Positions 6,158-8,896 of a stretch of 8,896 nt of DNA are shown one piece after another. Each line of letters starts with the position of its first letter. The first letter of the stretch is position 1. The stretch is taken from positions 1 to 8,896 of the forward strand of contig WSZX01000174.1 of assembly GCA_013139935.1 (NCBI GenBank), read 5' to 3'. Under the pieces are notes generated by a model. The model ran no database searches. It was not told where the DNA came from and saw only the letters and a list, made by a program, of their open reading frames with translations. This DNA comes from Ardenticatenales bacterium (GTDB lineage Bacteria; Chloroflexota; Anaerolineae; Promineifilales; UBA4811). A program made the position numbers and the translations under genes.

Positions 6158-7957
6158 TCACGCGGCGGCGGAGCCTTCCCGCAATGGTACCAGTAAGGTG
6201 ATAGTTGTCCCCCGTCCCGGCTCGGATTTAATATCGAGAGAACCGTCGATCAACGCGGCTCGCTCGCGCATGTTCACCATTCCCAAGCTCCCTCGGGTTT
6301 CATAGTTACCCAAGACCTCCTGAGTGTTGAACCCTATCCCATCGTCCGCTACCTGGTCGACGAACAGGTCTTCCTCCCTCCACAGACGGATCTCGATCAG
6401 ATCTGCCTTCGAATATTTGCGGGCATTGCCCAGCGCCTCTTCAACAATGTAAAAAATGACGCCAGCCCGGTTGGCATCAAGATGGGTTGTTGCCCCGTCA
6501 ATCTCCCGCACCTGGATGTTGAGATCGTCGGCGCCTGAGACCTTGTCCGCCAATGACTGAAGAGCCGGCACCAACCCCTTGGTCTCCAGCACCAGAGGCC
6601 GCAGAGTAAACAGCATGTGCCGGATATCTTTCATCGTTTGGCGGGCCATGTTCTCGATGATCTCCAGCTCCTCCGCCATTCGCTCCGGGTCCTGCACCAG
6701 CGCTTTTCGCGCAAAATTGATCCTCATGGCAACGGCCGAGATACTCTGCGTCGGGCCATCGTGAAGGTCCCGCGACAGTTTGTGCCTGGCCTGCTCCTCA
6801 ACAGCCACTAGGCGGTCCTTCTCGGCCTGAAGGTTCTGGTAAAGCATCGAATTGTTCAGAGCAATTGCTGCCCGGTTACCAACAGCTGCAAAGAGCCCGG
6901 ACTGCCCCTCATCGAACTCTTCCAACGCTGCCGTGGCCAGGGCCATCGCTCCATAGTTCTCAAAGCCGACGTGAAGAGGTACAGCAACAGCCACCCTGCA
7001 ATCCGTGAACCCAGTGAAAGCAGACAACTCTGGATCGTTTCCCGGCGAGTCAGTGACGACCAGTTCTGCTTCCTTCAAACACCGGGCCACGATCCCTGAT
7101 TCACCGGGAATCCCTCGGTCCCAATCGTAGCGGGGAAGATTGCAGGAGGCGGCCAGTCGCATCCCCTTGTCATCGTCAAAAAGGAACACCATCCCGATCA
7201 GCTGCCCCTTTGCCCCCCACTCGGCCATCGCCTGTTCCACGATCTCTAGCGCCAAATCGAGCACATACTCGAAACCTCGGGCAGCGCTCATGACGGTAGT
7301 CATTTCCTGCAGGGCGTCTCCACGCTCCAGGGCCGCCCGCTGTGTCTCGACTGTCCTTTGGGTCTCCTTGAGCTTCCGAATCAGGTTCTGGCGAAAGGCC
7401 AGCTCTCCAACGTATCCGACGAATCCGACCAGAAAGGAAGGGCCGGCCAAGACAAACACACTGAACGCAGAGAGCGCCACATAGTAAACAGGACCCGGGA
7501 CAGGCAACCCCCATAGCAGTAGTCCACTGCGGATCCCTCCCATGAGCAGCCCCACCAAGGTCCCTGCGCGCCAGCCGAAGCGGAGGGCAGCGGTGAGAGC
7601 GGGCAACAGCGCAACCAGAATCAGTGGGTCGATCGCAAAGCAGAGGGCGTCAGCAGCGGGGCCCAGGCCAAAGTAGGCCAGGGCAGCCAGCAGCACATCG
7701 GCCGCTATCGTACCGGCCGGCAGCAACTCTGCGAGCCAGCCACCATGAGCAAGCCCAGACACCACCAGGTTGTAGAAGAGAGCGGTCCCCGCAAGCAGAA
7801 GGATAAAGGATGAATCGAGGGAGAGCGTGACCCCTTCCAGGTCAAGCAGCCACACCACCAGAAAAGCGGCTGCCGTCGCCAGGTAGACGAACCAGCGCAC
7901 GGCAGCGACAGTTTGGTCTGTCCGCGCAGCGTTCTTGTGTTCTACGTCTCTCCGCAT
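6158..7957 (-). CDS. Membrane sensor histidine kinase, GAF + HisKA_3 + HATPase_c (NarL/LiaS-type)
   Basis: The 599-residue protein (from ATG 7957) begins with about six membrane helices (roughly 20-38, 51-69, 81-99, 108-126, 132-149, 158-185). A coiled stretch (RKLKETQRTVETQRAALER, about 194-212) follows, then a GAF domain (about 217-377). The dimerisation domain LSRDLHDGPTQSISAV carries the phospho-acceptor His399. The ATPase domain has the N box EEALGNARKYS (Asn511), G1 VADDGIGF (about 536-543) and G2 RGSLGMVNMRERA (555-567). It should autophosphorylate on His and pass phosphate to a NarL/LuxR-type regulator; none is in the window. The ligand is unknown. GTG 8026 extends the frame by 23 Cys-rich residues, but that codon lies in the stem of the tRNA terminator, so ATG 7957 is preferred (G-rich GGGTGG upstream). 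No clear promoter of its own was found, so read-through from the tRNA may contribute. A membrane protein gene follows 20 bp downstream. Confidence 0.9.
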   Translation of the reverse strand: MRRDVEHKNAARTDQTVAAVRWFVYLATAAAFLVVWLLDLEGVTLSLDSSFILLLAGTALFYNLVVSGLAHGGWLAELLPAGTIAADVLLAALAYFGLGPAADALCFAIDPLILVALLPALTAALRFGWRAGTLVGLLMGGIRSGLLLWGLPVPGPVYYVALSAFSVFVLAGPSFLVGFVGYVGELAFRQNLIRKLKETQRTVETQRAALERGDALQEMTTVMSAARGFEYVLDLALEIVEQAMAEWGAKGQLIGMVFLFDDDKGMRLAASCNLPRYDWDRGIPGESGIVARCLKEAELVVTDSPGNDPELSAFTGFTDCRVAVAVPLHVGFENYGAMALATAALEEFDEGQSGLFAAVGNRAAIALNNSMLYQNLQAEKDRLVAVEEQARHKLSRDLHDGPTQSISAVAMRINFARKALVQDPERMAEELEIIENMARQTMKDIRHMLFTLRPLVLETKGLVPALQSLADKVSGADDLNIQVREIDGATTHLDANRAGVIFYIVEEALGNARKYSKADLIEIRLWREEDLFVDQVADDGIGFNTQEVLGNYETRGSLGMVNMRERAALIDGSLDIKSEPGRGTTITLLVPLREGSAAA

Positions 7958-7999
7958 CCAGCCACCCAATTGGCCCGCTGCGAATGCCCCGCAGCTATC

Positions 8000-8033
8000 A
8001 AAAAGGCCGCAAGTGCCACACCGCACTGCAGCC
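8000..8033 (-). terminator. Intrinsic terminator after tRNA-Val
   Basis: On the minus strand GGCTGCA (8033-8027) and GTGC (8026-8023) pair with GCAC (8016-8013) and TGCGGCC (8011-8005). That is an 11-bp stem with one G-U pair and a single bulged T at 8012, around the 6-nt loop GGTGTG. Five T follow (8004-8000). It starts 12 nt after the tRNA 3' end and ends the tRNA transcript. GTG 8026 falls inside it, which argues against that start for the kinase. Confidence 0.75.
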
Positions 8034-8045
8034 CATATCGCCCTG

Positions 8046-8119
<74 letters not shown>

Positions 8120-8130
8120 GACCGTGAAAC

Positions 8131-8159
8131 ATTATATCATTGATCCAGGAATTGAGCAA
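8131..8159 (-). promoter_or_regulatory. tRNA-Val promoter
   Basis: Minus-strand TTGCTC (8159-8154) and a perfect TATAAT (8136-8131) are separated by 17 bp. Transcription should start near 8124, about 5 nt before the mature tRNA 5' end at 8119. Confidence 0.7.
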
Positions 8160-8209
8160 ATAGGGTGGTGCTGGTGTCGAGGAACCTCCGGAGGGCCAAT
8201 CGCACGGGC

Positions 8210-8238
8210 TTGGCGCCCCTGTGGGCCCAGGGTATAAT
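8210..8238 (+). promoter_or_regulatory. Promoter for the exonuclease gene
   Basis: TTGGCG (8210-8215) and a perfect TATAAT (8233-8238) are 17 bp apart, oriented away from the tRNA promoter. Transcription should start near 8245, giving a leader of about 30 nt before ATG 8275. Confidence 0.65.
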
Positions 8239-8274
8239 GCGCGCACCTTTCTTCCGAGCTACAGTCGGGGTGGG

Positions 8275-8896
8275 ATGATGGAACCTACCTACGCCAGCAT
8301 CGACCTGGAGACTACCGGCCTCAACCATGAGCGGGACGCGATCATGGAGATCGGCATTGTCCGATTTCGAGGCGACGAGATCCTGGGCAAGTGGTCCAGC
8401 CTGGTAAACCCCGGCCGGCGAGTGCCCCCCAGCATCACCGAACTGACGGGAATCACTCAGGAAGAGGTAGACGAGGCACCGAAGCTGTTGCAGGTCAGGC
8501 ATAATTTAGCCCAAATGGTGAAAGGCCTCACGTTGATAGCCCACAGCGCGCCGTTTGATCGAGCCTTTCTGCACCGCAACGGCCTGTGCCGAGCCAACGC
8601 TTGGCTGGATACTCTGGAACTCGCTTCGATCCTGCTCCCAACGGCAGCCCAATACAGTCTGAGCGCTCTGACACGCTCCCTGGAGGTTCCCAACCCGTCC
8701 GCCGCGCCGCCACACCGTGCCCTGGCCGACGCGCTGATGACCGCCGGCCTGTTTCGTTCACTGCAAGAACGAGCGGCGATGCTCCCATATGAGACCTTGG
8801 AGGAGATCATCTTGGCGGGCCGAACGGTAGAGTGGCCAGCGGTCACGTTCTTTGAGAACGCCCTGAAGAGCGTCAGCCAGCGTGCTCTTACTACCG
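8275..8896 (+). CDS. dinG: DEDDh 3'-5' exonuclease domain, probable N-terminus of DinG-type helicase (3' end cut by window)
   Basis: The frame is open from 8275 to the window end (207 residues). It shows the three exonuclease motifs of the DnaQ/DEDDh family: Exo I SIDLETTGL with Asp10 and Glu12, Exo II HSAPFD (90-95, Asp95; the usual Asn after His is Ser), and Exo III HRALADA with His147 and Asp152. These residues bind two metal ions for 3'-5' cleavage of nucleic acid. After residue 160 the chain continues into a linker (LEEIILAGRT, then FFENAL, 192-197) resembling the region between exonuclease and helicase domains in DinG of Gram-positive bacteria and Chloroflexota. No helicase motif is visible before the edge, so a stand-alone DnaQ-like or PolC-epsilon-like exonuclease is not excluded. 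Two adjacent ATGs (8275 and 8278) follow a G-rich run (GGGGTGGG); either may start. Confidence 0.8.
   Translation, partial: MMEPTYASIDLETTGLNHERDAIMEIGIVRFRGDEILGKWSSLVNPGRRVPPSITELTGITQEEVDEAPKLLQVRHNLAQMVKGLTLIAHSAPFDRAFLHRNGLCRANAWLDTLELASILLPTAAQYSLSALTRSLEVPNPSAAPPHRALADALMTAGLFRSLQERAAMLPYETLEEIILAGRTVEWPAVTFFENALKSVSQRALTT

Noticed and set aside
7958..8026. GTG 8026 as the start of the histidine kinase
   Set aside because: The codon lies in the stem of the tRNA terminator (8000-8033) and lacks a ribosome site; ATG 7957 gives a normal short N-terminus before the first membrane helix.
8457..8846. Minus-strand open frames opposite the exonuclease
   Set aside because: They are shadows of the DEDDh exonuclease frame, which has all three catalytic motifs in order.

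Overview
The window looks like chromosomal DNA from a moderately GC-rich bacterium, most probably a member of the Chloroflexota (Anaerolineae/Caldilineae type). That guess rests on remembered family resemblance: the sortase with a long cytoplasmic N-terminus followed by a tiny membrane protein, the polytopic GAF/HisKA_3 kinase, and a PP2C-like protein beside cell-envelope genes. It has not been checked by any search.

Left part (1-5350), a cell-envelope region. A leftward, window-truncated gene (1-837) encodes a PP2C-fold protein whose metal-binding acidic motifs are all replaced, followed by a transmembrane helix; it looks like a membrane-anchored pseudophosphatase. It is divergent from a rightward pair: an RfaE2/HldE-type nucleotidylyltransferase (1094-1588) overlapping a MurJ/MviN-family flippase (1572-3161). 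Next come a class I SAM methyltransferase with its own apparently leaderless promoter (3208-4032), a sortase (4108-5097) and an 83-residue basic single-pass membrane protein (5099-5350) whose ribosome-binding site lies inside the sortase gene. Sugar-nucleotide activation, lipid-linked precursor flipping, methylation and sortase anchoring are all surface functions, so a shared role in wall or surface-glycan assembly is plausible. No single pathway is demonstrated.

Right part (5331-8159), a leftward block. A tRNA-Val(CAC) has its own promoter and an intrinsic terminator. It is followed by a membrane sensor histidine kinase with a GAF domain (6158-7957) and, 20 bases downstream, a polytopic membrane protein of uncertain function, weakly CPBP/CAAX-protease-like (5331-6137). 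The last gene overlaps the small sortase-neighbour gene tail to tail by 20 bp. No response regulator for the kinase is in the window.

Right edge (8210-8896). Divergent from the tRNA, a promoter precedes a DEDDh exonuclease domain that runs off the window. It is most likely the N-terminus of a DinG-type exonuclease-helicase.

Five promoter-like elements with -35 and -10 boxes 16-17 bp apart, and one intrinsic terminator, can be read directly and decide several start codons. No CRISPR array, insertion sequence, rRNA or integration scar was seen.
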